From: Scatosoma sp964504025
GTDB lineage: Bacteria > Bacillota > Clostridia > Christensenellales > Borkfalkiaceae
NCBI GenBank assembly: GCA_964504025.1
Contig: CAZDCO010000012.1
Span: 1-29,675, forward strand
Reading direction: 5' to 3'
Length of the DNA stretch: 29,675 nt
Part shown: positions 7,763 through 16,229 of the stretch, piece after piece
How positions within the stretch are numbered: position 1 is the first letter of the stretch
Layout: each line of letters starts with the position of its first letter
Notes under the pieces: generated by a model
Databases searched by the model: none
What the model was told of the DNA's origin: nothing
What the model saw: only the letters and a program-made list of their open reading frames with translations
Made by a program: the position numbers and the translations under genes

Positions 7763-8656
7763 ATGGTCAATTTAGATTTATACCGCGTGTTCTACACGGT
7801 TGCCAAAAGCGGCAGTTTGACGAAAGCCGCGGAAGAATTATACATTTCGCAGCCTGCCGTTTCCCGTTCGATCAAACAGCTGGAAACGCAACTCGGCGTA
7901 ACGCTGTTCACGCGCACGCATAGAGGTATGCAACTTTCCGCGCAGGGCGGTAAACTGATTTTCGACGAAGTGGAACGCGCGCTCACGTTGCTCGTGGACG
8001 CGGAAAACCGAATTTCCGCGCGCAAGACGACGGCGACGGGCACGCTCCGTATCGGCGCGAGCGATACCATTTTTGAGTATTTTTTAGCCGATCGTATCGT
8101 GGACTTCCACGAACGCTTCCCCGATGTCAATATCGATTTGGTCGCCGATCTCACGCCGAGCACCATTGAAAAATTAAAAGAGGACAAATGCGACGTCGCG
8201 TTCGTCAACCTGCCGATCGACGACGATCCCGATTTGAAGTTGCACGGTAGCTGTATGCGCTTGCACGATACGTTCGTGGCAGGGGAAAAATATAAAACGC
8301 TTGCCGAGGGCGAACTTCCGCTCTTCGCGTTGGAAAAATATCCGCTCGTCTTTATGGATAAGGACACGGTTGCGCGCCGTTCGATCGACGCGTTCCTGCG
8401 CTCCGTCGGCGTAACCTTGCAACCGACGATCGAGGTGGGCAGTTGGGACTTGATGAAACGGCTCGTGGTACGCGGTATGGGTATCGGCGTCATTCCGAGC
8501 GAGTATATCACGAAAGAACGGGAACAGGGCAAACTTTTCCCGTTGCAAACGAATATCGCGTTGCCGACGAGATCGGTGGGCATACTGTTGCATAAATCTG
8601 CTCCCGTATCGTACGCGGTGCATTGCTTTATCGAGGACTTTTGTAAGGAAAATTAA
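7763..8656 (+). CDS. LysR-type transcriptional regulator
   Basis: 297 residues from ATG 7763, which has a strong GGGAGGA SD at 7752-7758; an in-frame TTG at 7733 inside mnmE has no SD and is rejected. The N-terminal winged helix-turn-helix is typical of LysR (VNLDLYRVFYTVAKSGSLTKAAEELYISQPAVSRSIKQLE, about residues 2-42), followed by a linker helix and a periplasmic-binding-like effector domain starting near GTLRIGASD (about 92). LysR proteins usually control a divergent neighbour, but here the gene lies inside a co-directional operon between mnmE and lepA with 14- and 16-base gaps, so the target cannot be guessed from position. Effector and regulon unknown. Confidence 0.95.
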   Translation: MVNLDLYRVFYTVAKSGSLTKAAEELYISQPAVSRSIKQLETQLGVTLFTRTHRGMQLSAQGGKLIFDEVERALTLLVDAENRISARKTTATGTLRIGASDTIFEYFLADRIVDFHERFPDVNIDLVADLTPSTIEKLKEDKCDVAFVNLPIDDDPDLKLHGSCMRLHDTFVAGEKYKTLAEGELPLFALEKYPLVFMDKDTVARRSIDAFLRSVGVTLQPTIEVGSWDLMKRLVVRGMGIGVIPSEYITKEREQGKLFPLQTNIALPTRSVGILLHKSAPVSYAVHCFIEDFCKEN

Positions 8657-8672
8657 ACAATAGGTACAATTT

Positions 8673-10481
8673 ATGGCAAAACCTAATTCGCATTTAAGAA
8701 ATTTTTGCATCATTGCGCATATCGACCACGGAAAAAGTACCCTTGCCGACCGATTGATGGAACGCACGGGACAAGTTTCCGAACGGGATATGGAAGAGCA
8801 ACTGTTAGATAGCATGGATATCGAGCGCGAGCGCGGTATCACCATCAAACTCACCCCCGTGCGTATGTACTATACGGCAAAGGACGGGCAGGAATACGAG
8901 TTTAACTTGATCGATACGCCGGGACACGTAGACTTTACCTACGAAGTCAGCCGTTCGTTGGCGGCGTGCGAGGGGGCGATCTTGGTGGTAGACGCCACGC
9001 AGGGCGTGGAAGCGCAAACGCTGGCAAACGTCTATCTCGCGTTGGAAAACAATTTGGAAATTTTACCCGTAATCAATAAAATCGACTTGCCGAGTGCGCG
9101 CGTTGACGAAGTAAAAAAGGAAATCGAAGACGTAATCGGCTTGGACGCGGAGGGAGTACCTTGCGTATCGGCAAAAGAGGGTACGAACATCGAAGACTTG
9201 TTGGAAGCGATCACGCAATACTTCCCTGCGCCGAGCGGTGAAACGGACGCCCCTTTGAAAGCGTTGATTTTCGATAGCTATTACGACAATTATAAGGGCG
9301 TTATCCTGTTCGTGCGAATCAAAGACGGTAGCGTACGGGTAGGAGATAAGATCAAGACGTTCTTGTCCTCCGCCGTGTACGACGTTACCGAAGTGGGCGC
9401 GTTCGCACCGGGGTTAGTACCGAAAGCGTGCCTGCAAGCAGGCGAAGTTGGATACATCGCCGCTTCGATCAAGTCCATTCAAGACGTGGCGGTGGGCGAT
9501 ACGGTAACGCTCGTGTCGAACCCTGCGAAAGAGCCGTTGCCCGGTTATAAAAAAGTGCAACCCGTCGTCTTTTGCGGTATCTATCCGTTGGACGGCAGCC
9601 GCTTTAACGATTTGAAAGAAGCGATCTTAAAATTGCAACTCAACGACGCTTCGTTGATTTTCGAGCCTGATAACTCCGTCGCGCTCGGCTTTGGCTTCCG
9701 TTGCGGATTTTTGGGGCTGTTGCACATGGAGATCATTCAAGAGCGTATCGAGCGCGAATTCAACTTGGATATCATCACGACCGCGCCGTCGGTAAGCTAT
9801 TTGGTGCATAAAACGGACGGGGAAGAATTGTTCGTGGATAACCCTTCTCACTTGCCCGATCCGTCCGATATCGAGTATATGGAAGAACCCGTCGTCAAGG
9901 CGGAAGTGTATACGCCGCCCGATTATATGGGTGCGATCATGGATCTTTGCAAGGAAAAACGGGGCGTATTCCATAATATGACGTATATGGACGAACGCCG
10001 CGTGAAGTTAGAATATACGTTGCCCTTGAACGAGATCGTATACGACTTTTTCGACGGTTTGAAATCGCGTACGAAAGGATACGCCAGCTTCGATTACGAG
10101 TTGGCAGGCTATCAACGCTCCAAACTCGTACGGTTGGATATTTTGTTGAACGGAGAAATTTGCGACGCGCTGTCTACGATTGTGTTTGAGGGACGGGCGT
10201 ACGAGCGCGGCAGAACGCTTTGCGAAAACTTGAAAGACGCCATTCCCCGTCAGTTGTTTGAAATTCCCGTACAGGCGGCGGTGGGCGGCAAGATTATTGC
10301 GCGCGAAACGGTCAAAGCGGTGCGTAAGGACGTGCTTGCAAAGTGCTACGGCGGCGACATTACGAGAAAGAGAAAGCTGTTGGAAAAGCAAAAAGAGGGC
10401 AAGAAGCGTATGCGTAAAGTCGGTTCGGTCGACGTGCCCAGCGAAGTGTTCATGGAAATTTTGAAAACGAATAAAGATTGA
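8673..10481 (+). CDS. lepA: Elongation factor 4 (LepA), ribosome back-translocase GTPase
   Basis: 602 residues, the usual length. The GTPase domain has G1 AHIDHGKST (15-23), the G2 region RGITIK, G3 DTPGHVDF and G4 NKID (135-138). EF-G-like domains follow and the unique C-terminal LepA domain closes the protein (about 490-602, with the Lys/Arg-rich stretch CYGGDITRKRKLLEKQKEGK). LepA/EF4 is a ribosome-binding translational GTPase affecting elongation and ribosome biogenesis. It precedes hemW by 21 bases; lepA-hemW is a common pair in bacteria. The SD is weak (AGGT about 7 bases before ATG). Confidence 0.97.
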   Translation: MAKPNSHLRNFCIIAHIDHGKSTLADRLMERTGQVSERDMEEQLLDSMDIERERGITIKLTPVRMYYTAKDGQEYEFNLIDTPGHVDFTYEVSRSLAACEGAILVVDATQGVEAQTLANVYLALENNLEILPVINKIDLPSARVDEVKKEIEDVIGLDAEGVPCVSAKEGTNIEDLLEAITQYFPAPSGETDAPLKALIFDSYYDNYKGVILFVRIKDGSVRVGDKIKTFLSSAVYDVTEVGAFAPGLVPKACLQAGEVGYIAASIKSIQDVAVGDTVTLVSNPAKEPLPGYKKVQPVVFCGIYPLDGSRFNDLKEAILKLQLNDASLIFEPDNSVALGFGFRCGFLGLLHMEIIQERIEREFNLDIITTAPSVSYLVHKTDGEELFVDNPSHLPDPSDIEYMEEPVVKAEVYTPPDYMGAIMDLCKEKRGVFHNMTYMDERRVKLEYTLPLNEIVYDFFDGLKSRTKGYASFDYELAGYQRSKLVRLDILLNGEICDALSTIVFEGRAYERGRTLCENLKDAIPRQLFEIPVQAAVGGKIIARETVKAVRKDVLAKCYGGDITRKRKLLEKQKEGKKRMRKVGSVDVPSEVFMEILKTNKD

Positions 10482-10502
10482 CGAAGATATAGGAGTAGGT
10501 TT

Positions 10503-11636
10503 ATGGCAGGTATTTATATTCACGTTCCCTTTTGTCGGCACAAGTGTACCTATTGCGATTTCACCTCCTTCCCCGACAAGATCGGATACGCCGATGCGTA
10601 TATGGCGTGCTTGTATAAGGAATTGAAAATGCGCGGAGACGAATTGAAAAATTACGTTTTCGATACGGTCTATTTCGGCGGCGGTACGCCGTCGTATATT
10701 CCCCCGAAACTCATCAAGGGGGCGATGAATCAAATTAAAAAATGCTTCCGTTTAGCAAAGAACGCGGAGATTACGTTAGAGTTGAACCCCGGTACGATTG
10801 GCGAAGGCAAGGTGCAAACCTATTTAAGCGCGGGTATCAACCGCTTCTCGATCGGCTTGCAAACGGCGATCGACGAGCAACTCGCCGATTTGGGGCGTAT
10901 CCATAACGCGCAAGACTACATGTACGCCACCAAATTGTTAAAGGGACAAAATTTCAGCACGGACGTTATGCTCGGCTTGAAAAATCAAACGAAAGAGGAC
11001 GTGCGTAAGACGATCGAGTTGGCGCACCTTTGCGGATCGAAACATATTTCTATGTACGCGCTCACCGTCGAGGACGGTACGCCGATTTACACCGACTACT
11101 TAAACGGCGAGTTGCCGGATAGCGACGAGGTCGCCGAACTGTACGAATACGGTAGACGACTCTTGCAAGAAAAGGGGTACGAACGGTACGAAATTTCCAA
11201 CTTCGCGATCCCCGGCTACGAGAGCAAGCATAACCTCAACTACTGGAAGCGCGGCGAATATATCGGCGTGGGTGTATCGGCAAGTTCGTTTATGCAGGGC
11301 AAACGGTTTACGAACACGTTTGATTTGGACGATTATATGAAATGCGTCATTTCGGGCTTTTTCCCTGCGGTTACTTGCGAAGAAGTGAGCAAGGACGACG
11401 CCAAGTTCGAGTTTATCATGCTCGCGCTCCGTACGAAGTACGGCGTGAACATGGACGAATATAAAAAAGCGTTCGGCAGTTCGCTCGCGGAGGACTTTCC
11501 GCAGGCGTTGCGGAAAACGGCGCAGTATTTGCGCTTGGACGGTAACGTGCTTACGATTAAGGACGAATATTTGTACGTGCAAAACTCTATCCTGATGCCG
11601 TTTATGGAAGAACCGCGCGAAAGCACGGAAGCATAA
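10503..11636 (+). CDS. hemW: HemW, radical SAM heme chaperone (coproporphyrinogen oxidase-like)
   Basis: 377 residues. The radical SAM motif is CRHKCTYC (Cys11, Cys15, Cys18) after IYIHVPF, followed by the YFGGGTPS glycine motif, LELNPGT and the RFSIGLQ segment. The length and the N-terminus starting directly at the cysteine motif fit HemW rather than HemN, which has a longer N-terminus. HemW binds heme and is thought to deliver it to respiratory or other hemoproteins; many bacteria that carry it lack full heme synthesis. AGGAG at 10491-10495 marks the start. No heme synthesis genes are in the window. Confidence 0.92.
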   Translation: MAGIYIHVPFCRHKCTYCDFTSFPDKIGYADAYMACLYKELKMRGDELKNYVFDTVYFGGGTPSYIPPKLIKGAMNQIKKCFRLAKNAEITLELNPGTIGEGKVQTYLSAGINRFSIGLQTAIDEQLADLGRIHNAQDYMYATKLLKGQNFSTDVMLGLKNQTKEDVRKTIELAHLCGSKHISMYALTVEDGTPIYTDYLNGELPDSDEVAELYEYGRRLLQEKGYERYEISNFAIPGYESKHNLNYWKRGEYIGVGVSASSFMQGKRFTNTFDLDDYMKCVISGFFPAVTCEEVSKDDAKFEFIMLALRTKYGVNMDEYKKAFGSSLAEDFPQALRKTAQYLRLDGNVLTIKDEYLYVQNSILMPFMEEPRESTEA

Positions 11637-11662
11637 AAACACACGGGCAGGTATGCGTTGAA

Positions 11663-12163
11663 ATGAAGAACAATATTATTTTGATCGGTATGCCGGGATG
11701 CGGTAAGACCACGCTCGGCACGGAACTTTCCGAAAAACTCGGCTACGGCTATATCGATAGCGACAGCGTCATCGTCGCGCGCGAAGGCAAGCGGCTGAAC
11801 GAGATTATTGCCGCCGTCGGACGCGAGGGCTTTTTGGACATCGAGGCGAAAATCAACAGCGAGCTTTGCGCGGATCGTTGCGTAATCGCTACGGGCGGCA
11901 GCGTCGTCTATCGCGAACGGGCGATGCAACATTTGAAAATGCTGGGTAAGATCGTCTATTTGCAACTTCCCTACGAAGTGATTGCCCGTCGCTTGGGCGA
12001 TTTGAAAAAACGCGGCGTCGCCTTAAAAGAGGGGTTTACGCTGAAAGATTTATACGAGGAACGCGTTCCGCTTTACGAAAAGTACGCCGATATCGTCGTG
12101 CCGTTGCACGGACAATCGGTTAGACGTTCGGTAGAGTTGATCGCGGAAAAGGTACGTTCATGA
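11663..12163 (+). CDS. aroK: Shikimate kinase-like P-loop kinase with altered substrate motif
   Basis: 166 residues. Walker A GMPGCGKTT (9-17), the DSD pair (Asp32, Asp34), ATGGS (76-80) and a lid-to-helix region ending EERVPLYEKYAD with Arg134 give the shikimate kinase layout. Two family hallmarks differ: the Arg of the usual GExxFRxxE motif, which contacts shikimate, is Leu58 (GFLDIE), and the third Gly of the Gly-Gly-Gly motif is Ser80. As far as I recall, many clostridial proteins annotated as shikimate kinase share this form, so it may be a distinct subgroup with the same or a different substrate. It overlaps the next gene by 4 bases (ATGA). No other aromatic-pathway gene is present. Confidence 0.8.
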   Translation: MKNNIILIGMPGCGKTTLGTELSEKLGYGYIDSDSVIVAREGKRLNEIIAAVGREGFLDIEAKINSELCADRCVIATGGSVVYRERAMQHLKMLGKIVYLQLPYEVIARRLGDLKKRGVALKEGFTLKDLYEERVPLYEKYADIVVPLHGQSVRRSVELIAEKVRS

Positions 12164-13215
12164 AAGATATAAAACAAGCGCGGATCGCCGTATTCGGTGC
12201 AGGCGCAATGGGTACGGTGCTGGGCACGTTGTTGACGCTCGGCGGTTTGGAAAACGTACACCTGATCACGCGTAACGCGGCGCACGTCGAAGGGCTGCAA
12301 ACGAAGGGGGCGACGCTCGTTTGCGAAGCGGAGGGCAAGGAACTTTCCTCTCCCGTAACCGCTTTGTTGCCGCAGGACATGCAAGGAAAATACGACGTCG
12401 TCTTTTTGATGACGAAACAACGCGCCAACGAAGAGATTTTGCGCTCGCTCTTGCCGTATATGCACGAAGAAACGATCGTTTGCACTACGCAAAACGGCTT
12501 ACCCGAACGCTCGGTCGCGTCGATCGTGGGAGAACGCCGCACGTTCGGCGGCGTGGCGTCCTTCGGAGCAACCTTTGTCGGCGGCGGCAAAGTATCGCTG
12601 ACTTCCGCCTTTTCGGGTATGCGACTGCAAATATCCTCCGTTACGGGGGATCGCGAAAGGGAGGAGTGGTTGCAAACCTTGCTTTCCTGCGCCGGTACAC
12701 CGATCGATAATCCCAATTTTGCGCGTATCGCGTACGACTTGCAGGGCGCGCGTTGGAGTAAGCTTGCCATAAACGCCGCCTTTTCGGGACTGTCCGTCGT
12801 AACGGGCTTGACGTTCGGCGAAATCGCCAAAAGCTGGAAAACGCGTAAAACGGCGTTGGGCATTTTGCGAGAGTGTATGTCCGTCGCCAACGCGTCGGGC
12901 GTAACGTTAGAACCGATGCAAGGACACGATATGCAAAAATGGCTCGGAGGTAAAGGCTTTTTTGCAACGGCGTTCGCTTTCATAGTGTTGCCCTTTGCGA
13001 TGAAACGGCATAAAAAACTCGTGTCGGGCATGTTGAAGGACGTGCAGGCAGGCAAAAAATGCGAGATCGATTATATCGACGGCGTCGTGGCAAACCGCGG
13101 CGACGAAGTCGGCGTGCCTACGCCGCTTTGTAAAAAGGTAGTCGAACTCGTCCACGGCGTAGAAAACGGACTGTACGAAATTACGCCGAAAAACGTAGAA
13201 TTTTTTAACGAATAA
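12160..13215 (+). CDS. panE: 2-dehydropantoate 2-reductase family protein (ketopantoate reductase)
   Basis: 351 residues. The N-terminal Rossmann motif is GAGAMG (13-18); the catalytic helix carries Lys201 and Asn205 in WSKLAINAAFSGL; the C-terminal substrate motif is EIDYIDGVVANRGDEVGVPTP-like (from about 301), with the acidic residue and the Gly-x-Pro-x-Pro ending expected of PanE. PanE reduces ketopantoate to pantoate with NADPH in pantothenate synthesis. It is about 40 residues longer than typical, with an extra hydrophobic stretch near 267-280 (FATAFAFIVLPFAM). The 4-base overlap with the upstream kinase implies coupled translation. Remote PanE-like reductases act on other 2-oxoacids, so the substrate is not certain; panB and panC are not here. 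Confidence 0.85.
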   Translation: MKDIKQARIAVFGAGAMGTVLGTLLTLGGLENVHLITRNAAHVEGLQTKGATLVCEAEGKELSSPVTALLPQDMQGKYDVVFLMTKQRANEEILRSLLPYMHEETIVCTTQNGLPERSVASIVGERRTFGGVASFGATFVGGGKVSLTSAFSGMRLQISSVTGDREREEWLQTLLSCAGTPIDNPNFARIAYDLQGARWSKLAINAAFSGLSVVTGLTFGEIAKSWKTRKTALGILRECMSVANASGVTLEPMQGHDMQKWLGGKGFFATAFAFIVLPFAMKRHKKLVSGMLKDVQAGKKCEIDYIDGVVANRGDEVGVPTPLCKKVVELVHGVENGLYEITPKNVEFFNE

Positions 13216-13237
13216 AAAGAAAGAAGGTATTATAGAT

Positions 13238-14878
13238 ATGGACTTAGTGAAATTAGCAGACGCGCTCATTCCCGACGAGAACGTAAAACCGTTAGAATAT
13301 TACGAAGCGCAATATCCCGAAAGAAACTTGGAAAAAGGCGCGCAAGTTACCCGTCTTGCTCCCAGCCCCACCGGCTTTATGCACGTAGGCAATTTGTTCG
13401 TTGCGTTGGCGAACGAGCGTATCGCTCACCAAAGCGGCGGCGTGTTCTACCTCCGTATAGAGGACACCGACGACAAACGCAAAGTCGAGGGCGCAGTCGA
13501 GGTTATTCATTCCTCTTTGAAATATTTTGACGTCGTATTCGACGAAGGCGCGGATCTCGGCGGCGAGTACGGACCGTACTATCAACGCCAACGCGCGGAA
13601 ATCTATCACGCCTACGCAAAAGAACTCATCAGAAAGGGTTTGGCGTATCCCTGTTTTTGCAGTGAGGGCGATTTGGAGGCGATCCGTAACGAGCAAACGG
13701 AGAAGAAACTTCTCCCCGGCTACTACGGCGAGTTTGCAAAATGCCGCAACCTGACGGAAGAGGAAATCTACGAAAACTTAAAGGCTGGCAAACCGTACGT
13801 CATTCGCTTGAAATCGCAAGGAAACGTCGATATGAAACACTCCTTCCACGACGAAGTGAAAGGGGACATCACCGTAACCGAAAACAATCAAGACGTCGTG
13901 CTTTTGAAATCGGACGGAATACCCACCTACCACTTTGCCCACGCGATCGACGATCATTTTATGCGTACTACCCTCGTCATTCGCGGCGAAGAATGGTTGT
14001 CCTCCTTGCCGATTCATATCGAATTATTCAAAGCACTCGGCTTTAAGTTGCCGAAATACGGACATAACTGTTCCATTCAAAAGATCGACGGGGATACCCG
14101 TAGAAAATTGTCGAAGCGTAAAGACCCCGAAGCGTCGCTCACCTTCTATCGCGAACAGGGCTACACGAAAGAGGCGGTGCGCACGTACATGATGACCCTC
14201 CTCAATTCGAACTTCGAAGAATGGTTGTTGAAATTCCTCGATAAGCCGTTGGAAGAATTCAAATATTCCATCGGAAAAATGGGTAAGAGCGGCGCGTTGT
14301 TCGACATCGTCAAACTCAACGACATCGCAAAGACCTGCCTTTCCAAGCTTTCCGCGGAAGAAGCGTACGACTTTTTCAATACGTGGGCGAACGAATACGG
14401 CACGGACGAGCAAAAGGGCTATTTTGCCGATAGAGAGTATATGCTGAAAGTGCTCGCGTTGTGCATGGGTATCGGCGGTAAAAAACGCCGTAAAGACTTC
14501 GTTTGCGCGAAACAGGCGATGGAATGTATTTCCTATTTCTTCCCGTCCACGTTCGCGCCGCAATACGCGTACCGCTTCGACGCCGACGTCGTTGCGCGCG
14601 TGTTGACGGGCTTTAAGGCGGCGTACGATTACGCGGACGATTGTAGCGCGTGGTTCGATAAAGTGAAAGCGGTTGCCGCGGAGAACGGATTTGCAACCGA
14701 TATGAAAGCGTATAAAGCCGATCCCGCGGCGTACGCGGGAAACGTATCCGACGTGGCGGAAATGCTGCGTATCGCGACGACGGGGCTGGCGAATACGCCC
14801 GACCTTTGGACGATTATGCAAATTTTAGGCAAGGAAGAAACGTTGTCACGGCTGGATAGAGCCGTCGCCGCGTTATAA
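13238..14878 (+). CDS. gltX: Glutamate--tRNA ligase, long clostridial form
   Basis: 546 residues. A roughly 35-residue N-terminal extension precedes the class I catalytic core. The HIGH-type signature is His49-Val-Gly-Asn52 in APSPTGFMHVGN, and the KMSKS loop is KLSKR (290-294). Also visible are RIEDTDDKRKVEGA, the CFCSEGDLE segment and RGEEWLSS. Length and extension match a GluRS type I know from Clostridia. It charges tRNA-Glu; whether it is discriminating or also charges tRNA-Gln cannot be seen, and no gatCAB is in the window. GAAGG lies about 10 bases before the ATG. It is followed after 9 bases by the GNAT gene. Confidence 0.95.
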   Translation: MDLVKLADALIPDENVKPLEYYEAQYPERNLEKGAQVTRLAPSPTGFMHVGNLFVALANERIAHQSGGVFYLRIEDTDDKRKVEGAVEVIHSSLKYFDVVFDEGADLGGEYGPYYQRQRAEIYHAYAKELIRKGLAYPCFCSEGDLEAIRNEQTEKKLLPGYYGEFAKCRNLTEEEIYENLKAGKPYVIRLKSQGNVDMKHSFHDEVKGDITVTENNQDVVLLKSDGIPTYHFAHAIDDHFMRTTLVIRGEEWLSSLPIHIELFKALGFKLPKYGHNCSIQKIDGDTRRKLSKRKDPEASLTFYREQGYTKEAVRTYMMTLLNSNFEEWLLKFLDKPLEEFKYSIGKMGKSGALFDIVKLNDIAKTCLSKLSAEEAYDFFNTWANEYGTDEQKGYFADREYMLKVLALCMGIGGKKRRKDFVCAKQAMECISYFFPSTFAPQYAYRFDADVVARVLTGFKAAYDYADDCSAWFDKVKAVAAENGFATDMKAYKADPAAYAGNVSDVAEMLRIATTGLANTPDLWTIMQILGKEETLSRLDRAVAAL

Positions 14879-14887
14879 GGACGAGCC

Positions 14888-15424
14888 ATGCTGGAAAAAC
14901 TGTATAAAGAGGACTTCGATAAAGTCTATGCGCTGATGCAGGAAAGCTTCCCCGACGACGAATACCGCCCTCGTCATAAACAAAGAGGACTGTTGGAACG
15001 CGCGGAGTATTCGATCCGCGTCGTCTACGGAGAGGATCGTTCGGTGCGTGCCTTTCTTGCCTCTTGGCAATTCCCGACGTTTTTATACGTCGAGCACTTT
15101 GCCGTATCGCCCACGCAACGGAACAACGGCTTGGGTGCGGCGGTGTTGGCGGAGCTTTGCGAAAGCGCGCCCTGCGGCGTGTGTTTGGAAGTCGAACCGC
15201 CCGAAACGGAGTTGGCGCGCCGCCGTATTCGCTTTTACGAACGCAATCGCTTCGTCTTAAACGACGAGTACCGCTACGTGCAACCGCCGATGTCCGAGGG
15301 GAAACGCCCGTTGCCGTTGCAACTGATGACGTACGGCGAAAGGAAAGAGGTACGCGCGCTGGAAGAAATGAAACGCACGCTGTACGAACGGGTGTACGGC
15401 GTACCTGCCGACGCCGAGTTTTAA
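14888..15424 (+). CDS. GNAT-family N-acetyltransferase
   Basis: 178 residues. The acetyl-CoA-binding motif A is visible as LYVEHFAVSPTQRNNGLGAAVL, with the Gln-Arg-x-x-Gly-x-Gly loop at 77-83, followed by the helix carrying LAELC and the later RIRFYERNRF strand typical of GNAT proteins. The substrate is unknown; the family acetylates amines on proteins, antibiotics, polyamines and others. It is the last gene of the mnmE operon, 9 bases after gltX, with an AAGGA SD overlapping the gltX stop. The C-terminal 30 residues (after about 150) are rich in Glu and Arg and appear to be a helical tail. Confidence 0.88.
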   Translation: MLEKLYKEDFDKVYALMQESFPDDEYRPRHKQRGLLERAEYSIRVVYGEDRSVRAFLASWQFPTFLYVEHFAVSPTQRNNGLGAAVLAELCESAPCGVCLEVEPPETELARRRIRFYERNRFVLNDEYRYVQPPMSEGKRPLPLQLMTYGERKEVRALEEMKRTLYERVYGVPADAEF

Positions 15425-15447
15425 CGGAAAAACAAATAGAAAAGAGA

Positions 15448-15484
15448 AAAGCGCAAGTTGCCTATGATCGGAGGCTTGCGCTTT
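15448..15484. terminator. Hairpin between convergent genes, probably a bidirectional terminator
   Basis: AAAGCGCAAG (15448-15457) pairs perfectly with CTTGCGCTTT (15475-15484), with an inner CCT/AGG pairing. On the minus strand the stem is followed by a T-rich stretch (CTTTTCTCTTTTC), so it best terminates the Dabb gene; on the plus strand no T-run follows. The stem resembles the one at 23457. Confidence 0.65.
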
Positions 15485-15507
15485 GCGTTATATCATATAG
15501 TATAGAT

Positions 15508-15810
15508 TTAGACGTTGAAATCGAAACAGGTGCGTACGGAGGTGTACGGGCGCACGAACGCGTTAGCCACGCGCACGTGTTCGGGATGAACCGAATATCC
15601 CTGCAACGCGCTTTCGCTCGTAAAGGTGCAATCGAGTGCCACGTCGCAATTCGACGACGGCAACCCTTGCGTAAAGACGCGGATCTCCGTCAATCCGTCG
15701 ATTTTACCGAGTAGACCTTCTAAGCCCGTCTTGATGTCTTTTTTCACCTCTTCCTTTTCCGTTGCGGACAATTCGTCCTTCAATTTCCATAAAATCACGT
15801 GTTTTACCAT
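15508..15810 (-). CDS. Dabb (stress-responsive alpha/beta-barrel) domain protein
   Basis: 100 residues from the ATG whose complement is at 15808-15810, with AGGAG about 10 bases upstream on the minus strand. The frame is open further upstream but those residues are not family-like. The N-terminus VKHVILWKLKDELS and the later pattern with SNCDVALDCTF and GYSVHPEHVRVANAFV match the small Dabb fold (ferredoxin-like dimers, Pfam Dabb). Members are found in stress proteins, and some catalyse cyclisation or decarboxylation, but most are of unknown function. The gene is isolated on the minus strand with its own promoter. Confidence 0.9.
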   Translation of the reverse strand: MVKHVILWKLKDELSATEKEEVKKDIKTGLEGLLGKIDGLTEIRVFTQGLPSSNCDVALDCTFTSESALQGYSVHPEHVRVANAFVRPYTSVRTCFDFNV

Positions 15811-15844
15811 GCCGTTTCTTCTCCTTTGCTGTTCGTTTCCTATA

Positions 15845-15873
15845 AGTATAACAAACGCGTTTCCTTTTGGCAA
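15845..15873 (-). promoter_or_regulatory. Promoter of the Dabb gene
   Basis: On the minus strand TTGCCA (15873-15868), a 17-base spacer and TATACT (15850-15845), about 35 bases before the ATG. Confidence 0.8.
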
Positions 15874-15936
15874 GCGTACGAAAATGCGCCGCGTGAAATT
15901 TTTTTGAAAATTTTGCAAAAAATGGAATAAAATCGC

Positions 15937-15965
15937 TTGACAAGGGCGTATGGATAGTATATAAT
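15937..15965 (+). promoter_or_regulatory. Consensus promoter of the feo operon
   Basis: A perfect TTGACA (15937-15942), 17-base spacer, perfect TATAAT (15960-15965). Transcription should start near 15972. Such a strong promoter implies repression when iron is plentiful; a palindrome lies directly downstream. Confidence 0.92.
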
Positions 15966-15975
15966 AAATGCGTAA

Positions 15976-15989
15976 TTAGCCAAGGCTAA
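15976..15989. promoter_or_regulatory. Putative iron-regulator operator 1 (TTAG-N6-CTAA)
   Basis: TTAGCCAAGGCTAA is a perfect 14-base palindrome sitting at about +4 to +17 relative to the predicted feoA transcription start. It resembles DtxR/IdeR-type boxes (TTAG/CTAA half sites). A second TTAG-N6-CTAA lies before feoB, and a DtxR-family gene is at 18698. Confidence 0.7.
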
Positions 15990-16010
15990 CAAATACGCGA
16001 GGAGTTAGAG

Positions 16011-16229
16011 ATGAATTTGAACGAAGCGGAAATCGGAAGAGCGTACGTGATCAAGAGGATCGATACGGACGACGAAGAATTAGACGCGTTTTTGTTTTCG
16101 CTCGGCTGCTACGCCGGTGAACGCATCACCGTCGTTGCTCGTATGGCGGCAGGCTTCACGGTTGCCATTAAGGACGCAAGATACAATATCGACAAGCAGT
16201 TGGCAGAAGCCATCGTCGTAGAAAAATAA
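16011..16229 (+). CDS. feoA: FeoA, ferrous iron transport accessory protein
   Basis: 72 residues forming a single SH3-like FeoA domain: LNEAEIGRAYVIKRI, then LDAFLFSLGCYAGERITVVAR, an inner strand AGFTVAIKDARYNID and the closing AEAIVVEK. FeoA is a small cytosolic protein that acts on FeoB in ferrous iron uptake. GGAG at 16001-16004 precedes ATG 16011. It is followed by a 99-base gap with an AT-rich hairpin and a second operator-like palindrome before feoB, so feoB expression may be tuned separately. Confidence 0.95.
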   Translation: MNLNEAEIGRAYVIKRIDTDDEELDAFLFSLGCYAGERITVVARMAAGFTVAIKDARYNIDKQLAEAIVVEK

